This document shows, one piece after another, positions 1 to 6,580 of a stretch of 46,178 bases of DNA; the stretch's first letter is position 1, and each line of letters begins with the position of its first letter. Source of the DNA: JBQTKD01 sp052389435 (GTDB lineage Bacteria; Actinomycetota; Actinomycetes; Sporichthyales; Sporichthyaceae); the NCBI GenBank assembly GCA_052389435.1, contig JBQTIB010000062.1, positions 1-46,178 of the forward strand, written 5' to 3'. The translations under genes were made by a program, and so were the position numbers. The notes beneath the pieces were generated by a model. That model did not search any database and was not told the origin of the DNA. It saw only the letters and a program-made list of their open reading frames with translations.

Positions 1-120
1 CAACGTTTTCAAGCAGTGGCGAGGATTGGCCACCCGCTACGACAAGCTCGCACTCACCTACCGCGGTGGCGTCGTCCTGCGAGCCATCACCATCTGGCTA
101 CTCGAATAAGGAGACACGCC
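1..120 (+). mobile_element. Right end of an IS5-type insertion sequence (partial)
   Basis: The transposase C-terminus is followed by 11 bases (GGAGACACGCC) and then CTAG at 121-124. Many IS5-group elements target a short TA or CTAG sequence, so the element probably ends here. The left end and the inverted-repeat partner are outside the window, so the boundary is inferred. Confidence 0.4.
2..109 (+). CDS. IS5-family transposase, C-terminal fragment (cut by window edge)
   Basis: The last 35 codons of a gene entering from outside the window end at TAA 107-109. The peptide contains KQWRGLATRYDKLALTYRGG followed by a short hydrophobic end. This is the typical C-terminus of IS5-group DDE transposases (family knowledge); the catalytic residues lie outside the window. 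It is the only transposase trace seen. The sequence GAGACACGCC follows the stop and directly meets a CTAG tetranucleotide. Confidence 0.75.
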   Translation, partial: NVFKQWRGLATRYDKLALTYRGGVVLRAITIWLLE

Positions 121-1347
121 CTAGGCGTCGTGGGCGATGTGCCGCAACTGACGCCAGATCAGGACGAGGAACACCGCAGACCCCACGAAGGCGTACCAGA
201 ACGGTGCGGTGACTCCCCACCGGTGCGCGAGCGCGCCGCCGAGAACCGACCCGAGAACCAGACCGCCGTAGGTGCCGATGGAGTTGATGGCCCCGACGCG
301 GCCCTGGAGCCCGGTCGGGACGGCCCGCTGACGGATCGTCATCGACGTGGTGCCCCAGACGAAGGCGTGGGCGCCGAAGAGGAAGAAGATCGGCATCGCG
401 ATCCACGGCGTGGTCGTGATCGCCAGCCCCAGGTGCGTCAGGGTCTCCAGGATCAGGCCGTAGCGCATGACGTCCCCGAGACTGACCCGCTCGACGAGCC
501 GGCCGTAGCAGGCCATGCCGAGCAGCCCGCCGAGTGCCGACACCGTCGTGATGAGCCCGAACCCGACGCCTCCGAGGTCCAGGCGCTGCGCGGAGTACAG
601 GACGAGCACCGACCAGGCCGCGCCCCAGGTCAGGTTGAAGACGAAGATCGTCGACACCAGCGTCCGGACGGCAACGTGGTGGCGAACCCAGCGCACACCC
701 TCGCCGATCTCCTGGCGCATGGAGCGGCGGGCCGCGCGCTCGAGGCCGGAGGCCGGCAGCCGGATCCCCGCAACGATCGAGGCGGCGACGGCGATCAGCA
801 CGGCCTGAATCGCGAACGGCGCCGCCGGCTCGACGAGGAACAGGACGGCCCCGACCGGAGGGCCGAGGAGTTGGTTGACGGTGATGAACGCGCCCATGGT
901 GCGGGAGTTCGCCGCCGGGAGGTCCTCGCGTGCGACGAGCATCGGGGTGAGCGTGGCCGAGGCGTTGTCGGCGAAGACCTCCAGGGTCGCGACCGCGAAC
1001 AGCGCGAACAGGACGGCGGCGATCGACGCGGTACCCGCCTGGACGTTGACGGTGAGCGTGAGCAGCACCCCGGCGCGGACCACGTCGACGGCAACGACGA
1101 GGTGGCGCCGGTCCAGCCGATCGGACAGCACGCCCGCCCACATCCCGAACAGGAGCGGGGGCAGCCACTGGACGGCTGCCGCCGCGGCGATCAGCACCGG
1201 GTTGTCGGTGAGCGCGGCGACGAGCAGCGGCCCGGCCGCGAGAGCGATGCCGTCGCCGAGGTTGCTGAGCCACGTCGCGGCCAAGAGTCGCCGGAAATCC
1301 GGTCCCAAACGCCGCGGCGCGAGGGTCTCGATCAGGCGTCCGGACAC
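121..1347 (-). CDS. MFS transporter (MFS_3/EntS-like exporter)
   Basis: 408-residue integral membrane protein with about 12 hydrophobic segments. An N-terminal cytoplasmic stretch precedes LLAATWLSNLGDGIALAAGP, a common opening of MFS_3 exporters. The cytoplasmic loop 2-3 signature is present as GVLSDRLDRR. The start is GTG at 1345-1347; a TAGGCT hexamer (1357-1362 on the complement) lies nine bases upstream, so transcription may start very near the start codon. The stop codon sits in the CTAG where the neighbouring insertion sequence ends, and the protein appears full length. It probably exports a small molecule or drug. The substrate is unknown. Confidence 0.85.
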   Translation of the reverse strand: MSGRLIETLAPRRLGPDFRRLLAATWLSNLGDGIALAAGPLLVAALTDNPVLIAAAAAVQWLPPLLFGMWAGVLSDRLDRRHLVVAVDVVRAGVLLTLTVNVQAGTASIAAVLFALFAVATLEVFADNASATLTPMLVAREDLPAANSRTMGAFITVNQLLGPPVGAVLFLVEPAAPFAIQAVLIAVAASIVAGIRLPASGLERAARRSMRQEIGEGVRWVRHHVAVRTLVSTIFVFNLTWGAAWSVLVLYSAQRLDLGGVGFGLITTVSALGGLLGMACYGRLVERVSLGDVMRYGLILETLTHLGLAITTTPWIAMPIFFLFGAHAFVWGTTSMTIRQRAVPTGLQGRVGAINSIGTYGGLVLGSVLGGALAHRWGVTAPFWYAFVGSAVFLVLIWRQLRHIAHDA

Positions 1348-1487
1348 GAATTCGGGAGCCTAGCCGCCGCGCCCGGAGGGGGGCACCTGGTTTCCATGGC
1401 CCCAGAAGGGCAAAAAGCCTGGGACAATGCCTGCTATGGAGTGGCCCTGCTTCCGGGGCAGCCCGTGTCGAACGAGGAGAAACTGTT

Positions 1488-1763
1488 TTGTCGGTTAAGC
1501 AGCGCGCAACCAAGGTCGCTCGGAACAAGGACTCGGCCAAGCCCGTCCGGACGCCTCCGTTCGACGTGAGCACCATCAAGCCGCACAAGCACGGCACCGG
1601 GTTCACCAGCTGCGCCGCGTGCAGCGCCGCCGGCACCGCGAGCACCTGCGCCCACGTCGACCTCTGGCCCAAGCAGCCGCCGATGGTCAAGGCAGCGCCC
1701 GTCGTCGCGGCCCCCGCCGCGGAGGCCCCCGCCGCCGAGGCACCGGTCGCCGAAGAGGCCTAG
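1488..1763 (+). CDS. Small Cys-containing protein with Ala/Pro-rich tail, unknown function
   Basis: 91 residues. The start is TTG 1488, supported by GAGGAG at 1474-1479 eight bases upstream. The N-terminal third is basic (VKQRATKVARNKDSAKPVRT). The middle has three cysteines in the pattern CAAC-x9-C followed by AHVDLWPKQ. The C-terminal 25 residues are almost only Ala, Pro, Val and Glu, resembling a flexible tail. No signal peptide or membrane segment is visible. The gene stands alone, divergent from the MFS gene and followed by a strong terminator. I do not recognise the family. A metal-binding role for the cysteines is only a possibility. Confidence 0.65.
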   Translation: MSVKQRATKVARNKDSAKPVRTPPFDVSTIKPHKHGTGFTSCAACSAAGTASTCAHVDLWPKQPPMVKAAPVVAAPAAEAPAAEAPVAEEA

Positions 1764-1774
1764 GGACCGCCGAC

Positions 1775-1806
1775 AAGGGCTGGCTCGAACCTTCGAGCCG
1801 GCCCTT
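1775..1806 (+). terminator. Intrinsic terminator of the small Cys protein gene
   Basis: AAGGGC-T-GGCTCGAA is followed two bases later by TTCGAGCC-G-GCCCTT. This is a nearly perfect inverted repeat starting 11 bases after the stop codon and continuing into TTTCGCTTGT. Confidence 0.75.
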
Positions 1807-1910
1807 TCGCTTGTCCGGATTCAGGCGGCCCCCGTCGAGCGGCCGCCCCTATCGGGGTTCCGTGACGGACAAAACGCACGGCAGCTCGCCGGGGCCGGGA
1901 GTACCAAGGC

Positions 1911-1997
1911 GCCGACCCAGAGGTTCAGAAGAAAGAACTGAGGTGGTTTTCGGGCGCTGCGCCGCCCCACCAGTCACCTCTCTACCTCACCGTCTAC
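1911..1997. repeat. 87-bp hairpin repeat, copy 1
   Basis: This is the first of five 87-bp elements. Its 5' arm is CCAGAGGTTCAGAAGAAAGA and its 3' arm ends ACCTCTCTACCTCACCGTC. The conserved interior includes AACTGAGG and a GGGCGC/GCCGCCCC core followed by CACCAGT. It is the most diverged copy at both ends. It lies between the terminator at 1775-1806 and the AbiEi-like gene. Confidence 0.85.
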
Positions 1998-2110
1998 AGC
2001 GGTAGCCCTACCACGGTGACCGCGACGGGCAAACCCGTGCGGCGCAGCAGCCGAGCGGCTGGGGCGGCAGCGCGACCCGAGACCGCGGTGACCAGACGCT
2101 GCCGATGAAG
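1998..2110. repeat. Second island repeat (F), direct copy 1
   Basis: It shares GCGGCGCAGCAGCCGA and GCGGTGACCAGAC with the copy at 3921-4053, separated by variable G+C-rich bases. It directly follows hairpin copy 1, exactly as the other direct copy follows hairpin copy 5. No coding potential was recognised. Confidence 0.7.
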
Positions 2111-2147
2111 GGCGGCGGAGGGCTCAGCGCCGACGGCGCGACCGCAG

Positions 2148-2156
2148 TTGTCCACA
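2148..2156 (+). promoter_or_regulatory. DnaA-box-like 9-mer TTGTCCACA, site 1
   Basis: An exact match to the actinobacterial DnaA box consensus TTGTCCACA, 25 bases before an identical second site and 86 bases before the preferred start of the AbiEi-like gene. Confidence 0.4.
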
Positions 2157-2172
2157 CCCCGCAAACCTCGAG

Positions 2173-2181
2173 TTGTCCACA
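2173..2181 (+). promoter_or_regulatory. DnaA-box-like 9-mer TTGTCCACA, site 2
   Basis: Identical to the site at 2148-2156 and on the same strand, with start-to-start spacing of 25 bases. Two sites alone do not make an origin. They more likely mark DnaA titration or a regulatory site for the following gene. Confidence 0.4.
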
Positions 2182-2233
2182 GATTCCAGATTCGGCCTTC
2201 GCCGCGGTGGCCCAGGCGTCCAGGGTTCTCGCC

Positions 2234-3091
2234 GTGGATCTCCTGGAAGCTCTCGCCCTGTGCGGCGGCGCCGCGCGGCGTGCGCGGTTGCGCGAGTTGG
2301 GCGTGCCCGAACGCGCCCTGGCCGCCGGTGTGCGGTCCGGGGCTGTACGCAGGCTCGGCCGCGGCGGCTACGCACTGCTCGACGCATCCCCCGGCCTGGC
2401 GGCGGCGGTGCGGCTCGGCGGCGTGGCGACCCACGCCACCGCGGCGGCCCTGCACGGCTGGCCGATCTGGACTCCCGACGAGAAAGTGCACGTCAGCGTC
2501 ATGTCGGGCACCACCCGAGCTCTGGCCGGGGTCGTGGTCCATCAGGCCCGCCTGGCCCCGTCCGACCTCGAGCGCCACCGCGCGTGCACCACGCCGCTTC
2601 GCACCGCGCTCGACTGTGCTCGGACCATGCCACTCGTCGACGCCGTGTGCATCCTCGACAAGGCCGTCCGCGACTGCGCCGTGACGGAATGTCAGCTCGT
2701 CGAGGCCGCCGCCCGTTCACGGGGTCCAGGAGCAACCGCGCTCCGCCGGGCGGTGGCGCACATCGATCCGCGCGCGGCGTCGGCACTGGAGTCGGCGCTG
2801 CGGCTGCTGCTCCGTACGACAGACGCTCGCATCCGCAGCCAGGCGTACGTCCGGAGAGTTGGCGACGTCGACTTCCTGGTCGACGAATGGCTCGTCGCGG
2901 AAGGCGATGGGTTCGAGTTCCACTCGGACCGGAGGGCCTACCGAAACGACCGCCAACGCGGCAACGGCATCACCGCCAACGGTCTGAGCCTCCTGCGCTT
3001 CACCTACGAAGACGTTCGCTTCCATCCGCTGCGAACGATCCGCGAGATCGAACGAGTCCGCCAACTCCGGCGACCGCCGACGGACAGGTAG
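2234..3091 (+). CDS. AbiEi-antitoxin-like / DUF559-type nuclease-fold protein
   Basis: 285 residues from GTG 2234. The frame is open further upstream, but that part covers the two TTGTCCACA sites and looks non-coding. The N-terminal 55 residues resemble the winged-helix domain of AbiEi-type antitoxins (leucine-rich helix, then VRSGAVRRLGRGGYAL). The C-terminal 70 residues resemble a DUF559/Vsr-like fold: VGDVDFLVDEWLVAEGDGFE, HSDRRAYRNDRQR, then LLRFTYEDV, where the D-x-D and E-x-D acidic residues would be catalytic. No partner toxin gene is adjacent. The stop codon falls inside hairpin repeat copy 2, and the gene is bracketed by repeats, which suggests a mobile or recombining cassette. Such solitary genes are common in actinobacteria; their function is not established. 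Confidence 0.7.
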   Translation: MDLLEALALCGGAARRARLRELGVPERALAAGVRSGAVRRLGRGGYALLDASPGLAAAVRLGGVATHATAAALHGWPIWTPDEKVHVSVMSGTTRALAGVVVHQARLAPSDLERHRACTTPLRTALDCARTMPLVDAVCILDKAVRDCAVTECQLVEAAARSRGPGATALRRAVAHIDPRAASALESALRLLLRTTDARIRSQAYVRRVGDVDFLVDEWLVAEGDGFEFHSDRRAYRNDRQRGNGITANGLSLLRFTYEDVRFHPLRTIREIERVRQLRRPPTDR

Positions 3092-3162
3092 AGAAGCAGG
3101 AACTGAGGCGGCTTTCGGCCCTCTCGGCACCCCACGGGTTACCTCTCCACCTCTCCGTCGGC
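3076..3162. repeat. 87-bp hairpin repeat, copy 2
   Basis: It begins CCGACGGACAGGTAGAGAAG and ends with ACCTCTCCACCTCTCCGTCG, so the ends are inverted repeats. It contains the stop codon of the AbiEi-like gene (3089-3091). The interior is closest to copy 5 (TTTCGGCCCTC, CGGCACCCCAC). Confidence 0.85.
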
Positions 3163-3311
3163 GAGCTTCGCTCCCTCAACGCACTTCCACGCCTGAACGG
3201 CAGAGATGGTCGACGCGGGCGGGGGTTGCGCTGGCCCCTCACCGCCGCGGTCGGCACCCGGGCAGGCGCGGCTCACCCCTCGTGGTCACCGTCGCGGAAC
3301 TACAGAGCACC
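3163..3311. repeat. Second island repeat (F), inverted copy 1
   Basis: CCACGCCTGAACGGCAGA, then GGTTGCGCTGGCC, match the reverse complement of the direct copy at 3921-4053 (TCTGCCGTTGAAGCGTGG; GGCCACCGCAACC). It joins hairpin copies 2 and 3. It is about 80 percent identical by eye to the inverted copy at 3684-3833. Confidence 0.65.
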
Positions 3312-3398
3312 GTCGACGCAGAGGTAGAGAGGAAAGAACTGAGCCGACGTTCGGGCGCCGCGGCGCCCCACCAGTTACCTCTCGACCTCTCCGTCGAC
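3312..3398. repeat. 87-bp hairpin repeat, copy 3
   Basis: The best preserved palindrome of the five. GTCGACGCAGAGGTAGAGAG pairs with CTCTCGACCTCTCCGTCGAC, AACTG pairs with CAGTT further in, and GGGCGCC pairs with GGCGCCC at the centre. The whole element can fold as one long stem. Confidence 0.88.
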
Positions 3399-3410
3399 AC
3401 CCGCTTCCCG

Positions 3411-3580
3411 TCAGGCTCGACGGGCGAAGTCCTCGTGGAGGTCCACGATCTGGATGCGCGACATCCCCATCGGCATCTCGCCGACAGCAGGTCGGGCGAG
3501 GCGGCCGCGTCCAATGCTGCTTGGACCGCTGCGACGTCGCCGACGTCCACTGCATCGGCCAGCGCCTCGTCCGGAGTCAC
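3411..3580 (-). pseudogene. Possible small frame-broken gene, ankyrin-like start
   Basis: From GTG 3578-3580 the frame reads MTPDEALADAVDVGDVAAVQ, continuing AALDAAASPDLLS, reminiscent of an ankyrin-repeat helix pair. In the neighbouring frame a short protein-like end, MPMGMSRIQIVDLHEDFARR, runs to a TGA at 3411-3413. Joining the two needs a one-base insertion near 3482. It lies between hairpin copies 3 and 4. It could equally be two chance frames, so confidence is low. Confidence 0.25.
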
Positions 3581-3596
3581 GCTCCGGACCCTAACC

Positions 3597-3683
3597 GTCG
3601 ATCCAGAGGTAGAGAAGAAACAGCCGAGGCGGCCTTCGGGCGCTGCGGCGTCCCACTAGTTGCCTCTCTACCTTTTCGTCGAC
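3597..3683. repeat. 87-bp hairpin repeat, copy 4
   Basis: CCAGAGGTAGAGAAGAAA at the left and GCCTCTCTACCTTTTCGTCG at the right. The interior GGGCGCTGCGGCGTCCCAC is like copies 1 and 3. The AACTG/CAGTT pair is lost here (CAGCCG/TAGTT). Confidence 0.85.
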
Positions 3684-3833
3684 GAGCCTTCGAGCCCTCG
3701 ACGCACTTCCACGCCTGAACGGCAGACATGGTCGCCGCGGGTGGGGGTCGCGGTGGCCGCTCACCGCCCCCGTCGGCGGGCGGGTGTCCTGAGGTACCCG
3801 TCGTGGTCACCGTCGGCGGAACTACGGAGAAGC
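3684..3833. repeat. Second island repeat (F), inverted copy 2
   Basis: Starts GAGCCTTCGAGCCCTCGACG and continues CACTTCCACGCCTGAACGGC, as in the 3163-3311 copy. It retains GTCGCGGTGGCCGCTCACCG, the reverse complement of part of the direct copy at 3921-4053. It joins hairpin copies 4 and 5, so the unit 3076-3398 is duplicated as 3597-3920. Confidence 0.65.
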
Positions 3834-3920
3834 GTCGACGCAGAGGTAGAGAAGCAAGCGCTGAGCCGACTTTCGGCCCTCGCGGCACCCCACCGGTTAC
3901 CTCTGTACCTCTCCGTCGAC
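3834..3920. repeat. 87-bp hairpin repeat, copy 5
   Basis: GTCGACGCAGAGGTAGAGAA at the left; TTACCTCTGTACCTCTCCGT followed by CGAC at the right. Terminal inverted repeats extend over about 20 bases. The interior resembles copy 2. Confidence 0.88.
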
Positions 3921-4053
3921 ACCCGCGCTATCGGTAGCCGTTCCGACGGCGACCGCGACGGGAAACCCCGTGCGGCGCAGCAGCCGAACGGCAGCGGCGA
4001 GCGGCCACCGCAACCCACGGCAGCGGTGACCAGACTCTGCCGTTGAAGCGTGG
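3921..4053. repeat. Second island repeat (F), direct copy 2
   Basis: Contains CCGCGACGGGAAACCCCGTG, GCGGCGCAGCAGCCGAACGG and GCGGTGACCAGACTCTGCCG, matching the copy at 1998-2110 in the same orientation. It ends 11 bases from the stop of the cysteine desulfurase gene, so it forms the 3' flank of the encapsulin operon. Confidence 0.7.
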
Positions 4054-4063
4054 CCGCGACGCC

Positions 4064-6538
4064 TCAGCGGTCGTTGGCGACCAGGCGGTGCAGGACGGTG
4101 ATCATGCGGTCGACGTCCTCGTGGTTGTTGTAGAACGCGAGGCTCGGGCGGACGGTCGATTCCAGCCCGAACCGGCGCAGGATCGGCTGGGCGCAGTGGT
4201 GGCCGGTGCGCACGGCGATGCCCTCGCTCGACAGTGCCTGCCCGACGTCGTTGTTGGAGTGGCCGGCGAGGACGAAGGACAGGACGCTGGCCTTCTCCGG
4301 CGCGGTGCCGATCATCTTCAGGCCTGGGACGCCGTTCAGCAGGTGCGTCGCGTAGGCGTGGAGGTCGTGCTCCCACTGCGCGGCGGTCTCGAATCCGATG
4401 CGGTCGAGGTAGTCCAGGGCCGCGCCGAGGCCGACGGCGTCCGCGATGTTCCCGGTCCCGGCCTCGAATCGCATCGGCGGATCCTGGAACCGGGAACGCT
4501 CCAGGGTCACGTCGGTGATCATGTTGCCGCCGGTCTGGTACGGCGGCATCGCGGTGAGCACCTCGCGTTTGCCGTACACGACGCCGATGCCGGTGGGCGC
4601 GAAGATCTTGTGCCCGGAGAAGACGTAGAAGTCCGCGTCCAACTCCTGGACGTCGACCTTCATGTGCGGCACGGACTGCGCGCCGTCGATCATCGTGCAC
4701 GCGCCGACCCGCTGGGCCATCTCGATGATCGCCTTGACGGGGACGACGGTGCCGAGCGCATTGGAGACGTGGGTGACCGCGACCATCTTGGTGCGAGAGT
4801 TCAGCAGCTTGCCGTACTCCTCGAGGATCACCTGACCCTCGTCGTCGACGGGGATGACCCGGAGGACGGCGCCCTTCTCCCGGACGAGCTGCTGCCAGGG
4901 AACGATGTTCGCGTGGTGCTCGAGGTGGGAGATGACGATCTCGTCGCCCTCGCGGAGGTTCTGCCGGCCCCACGTCGCGGTGATCAGGTTGATCGCCTCG
5001 GTCGCGCCGCGGACGAACACGATCTCGTCGCTGGAGGCGGCACCGAGGAAGCGGGCGACCTTGTCGCGGGCGGCCTCGTAGGCGTCGGTCGCGCGCGCCG
5101 CGAGGGTGTGCGCGGCGCGGTGGATGTTGGAGTTCTCGTGCGCGTAGAAGTACGCGAGCCGGTCGATGACGGCCTGCGGCTTCTGCGTCGTCGCGGCGTT
5201 GTCGAGCCACACGAGCGGCTTGCCGTCGACTATCTCCGACAGGATCGGGAAGTCCCGGCGGATCGCGTCGACGTCGAACGCCGGGTGCGCACTGCGGTCG
5301 TTGCCGGTGCCGACCCCGACGCCCGGACGCGTCGCGGTGGACGGAGCACCGGACGCGGTGCCCGGGTCTCGGCCGGAGCGGTCGGCGGTGTGGTCGGTGC
5401 GGGTCGGCGCGTTCGTCCCGCTTCGGGTCCCCTGCGCGGGCGGAACACCGCGGCCAGTCGCGGAGTCTCGGCCGTCGAAGTCACCGCGGCCTTCGGCCTC
5501 TCTGCGGCTGGTGACCTCGGTGCCCGAGGTGCGGTTCGTCTCGGGCGCGGCGCCCGGGTTCATGCCGCCGTGCGACGGAAGCGTGGAGGTCTCGCCGAGG
5601 AAGTAGTACGGCGTCGACGGCGCGGAGACCGGCGGCGAGCCGGGCGGCGAGAGCAGGTCCAGGGCCGGAATCGACGGCAGCGACGGAGCGGAGACGTCGA
5701 ACCCGGGAAGCTCGGAGCCGAAGTCGAGGCCCGGAATCCCCGAACCGATAAGGGAAATCGGGTCCAACGCGGCCGCCGCGAGGTGGCTCAGATCGAGGTC
5801 GAAATCCGGCCGGTCGAACGGTGCGCCGCCGAACCCGGCGGGGTCGTGCGGCGTCTCCACGCCGGGTCCACCGCGAGCGGGATCGACCGGCATGGCCGAG
5901 GCCGGGTCCGCTCCCCCCGTGCCGACGGGCGGCACCGCGCCCGAGGGCGGCGAGGAGGTTTCGGCGACGGTACCGGAAGGCACGGCGCCACCGACGGGCG
6001 TGCCGACCGGCGGGACGCCGCCGGAGGGCACGGAGCCCTGGGTGTCTGCGCCACCGCGCGGCAGAGAGCCCGAGGGAGCGCCCATCTCGGGAGCGCCCTG
6101 CCCGGGCAGCGCGGTGAAGAACTGCGACGCGAGCCGAGTCAGCAGCGACTCGTCGGGAACGAACTGCGACGGCGGGGCGACGCCGGGCGGGGTGACCAGC
6201 GGCGAGCCCGGCCCGTACGGCTCGTGAGCCAGTCCCGCGGCCGTCGCGGGGTCGGGCATTTCCTTGGTGGGCAGCGATCCGGCGGCCTTCGGGTCGGAGT
6301 CGATCCCGCCCAACCCGACGCCGTCGGTGGGCGCGATGCCGGACGGCAGTCCCGGAACGCCCGGCGAACCGGCCGGCGCCGACGGCATGCCGGATGGCCC
6401 CGGCCCGCCGGAGACCGCGGTCGCGGGAGCGAGGCCGCCCTCGACGACGGAGAAGTCGCCGAAGAAGGACTCCGCAAGCCGCGCGAGCGTCGCCTCGTCG
6501 GGGAAGCCGGGCGGCAGGTCGGCGTTGGTTCCCGTCAC
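4064..6538 (-). CDS. Encapsulin cargo: SufS-type cysteine desulfurase with long disordered N-terminal loading domain
   Basis: 824 residues, twice the usual SufS length of about 410. Residues 421-824 form a class V aminotransferase: H541/H542 in HLEHHAN, D618 and Q621 for PLP, PLP lysine K644 in SGHKIFAPTG, and the sulfur-accepting cysteine C782 in RTGHHCAQP. It removes sulfur from cysteine to give alanine and a persulfide. Residues 1-420 are Pro/Gly/Ser/Ala-rich and probably disordered, with islands LARLAESFFGDF (18-29), LTRLASQFFTAL (133-144), DLDLSHLAAAALDPISLIGS (247-266) and YYFLGETS (311-318). Such N-terminal extensions load desulfurases into family 2A encapsulins. The start is GTG 6538 with AGGAGAGG upstream; the shell gene ends 42 bases before. 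No SufBCDU or serine acetyltransferase gene is adjacent. Confidence 0.93.
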   Translation of the reverse strand: MTGTNADLPPGFPDEATLARLAESFFGDFSVVEGGLAPATAVSGGPGPSGMPSAPAGSPGVPGLPSGIAPTDGVGLGGIDSDPKAAGSLPTKEMPDPATAAGLAHEPYGPGSPLVTPPGVAPPSQFVPDESLLTRLASQFFTALPGQGAPEMGAPSGSLPRGGADTQGSVPSGGVPPVGTPVGGAVPSGTVAETSSPPSGAVPPVGTGGADPASAMPVDPARGGPGVETPHDPAGFGGAPFDRPDFDLDLSHLAAAALDPISLIGSGIPGLDFGSELPGFDVSAPSLPSIPALDLLSPPGSPPVSAPSTPYYFLGETSTLPSHGGMNPGAAPETNRTSGTEVTSRREAEGRGDFDGRDSATGRGVPPAQGTRSGTNAPTRTDHTADRSGRDPGTASGAPSTATRPGVGVGTGNDRSAHPAFDVDAIRRDFPILSEIVDGKPLVWLDNAATTQKPQAVIDRLAYFYAHENSNIHRAAHTLAARATDAYEAARDKVARFLGAASSDEIVFVRGATEAINLITATWGRQNLREGDEIVISHLEHHANIVPWQQLVREKGAVLRVIPVDDEGQVILEEYGKLLNSRTKMVAVTHVSNALGTVVPVKAIIEMAQRVGACTMIDGAQSVPHMKVDVQELDADFYVFSGHKIFAPTGIGVVYGKREVLTAMPPYQTGGNMITDVTLERSRFQDPPMRFEAGTGNIADAVGLGAALDYLDRIGFETAAQWEHDLHAYATHLLNGVPGLKMIGTAPEKASVLSFVLAGHSNNDVGQALSSEGIAVRTGHHCAQPILRRFGLESTVRPSLAFYNNHEDVDRMITVLHRLVANDR

Positions 6539-6580
6539 TGCCTCTCCTTGCCTGGACTCGTCACGACCGCTGACCGCCCG

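Noticed and set aside
2148..2181. Replication origin
   Set aside because: Only two boxes, and no dnaA, dnaN, recF or gyrase genes. The wider sequence is not A/T-rich.
2105..2233. Upstream extension of the AbiEi-like protein from ATG 2105
   Set aside because: The extra 43 codons cover the second repeat and the two TTGTCCACA boxes, and do not resemble the family N-terminus.
1911..3920. CRISPR array
   Set aside because: Repeats are 87 bp, imperfect, palindromic over their whole length and unequally spaced, with no cas genes.
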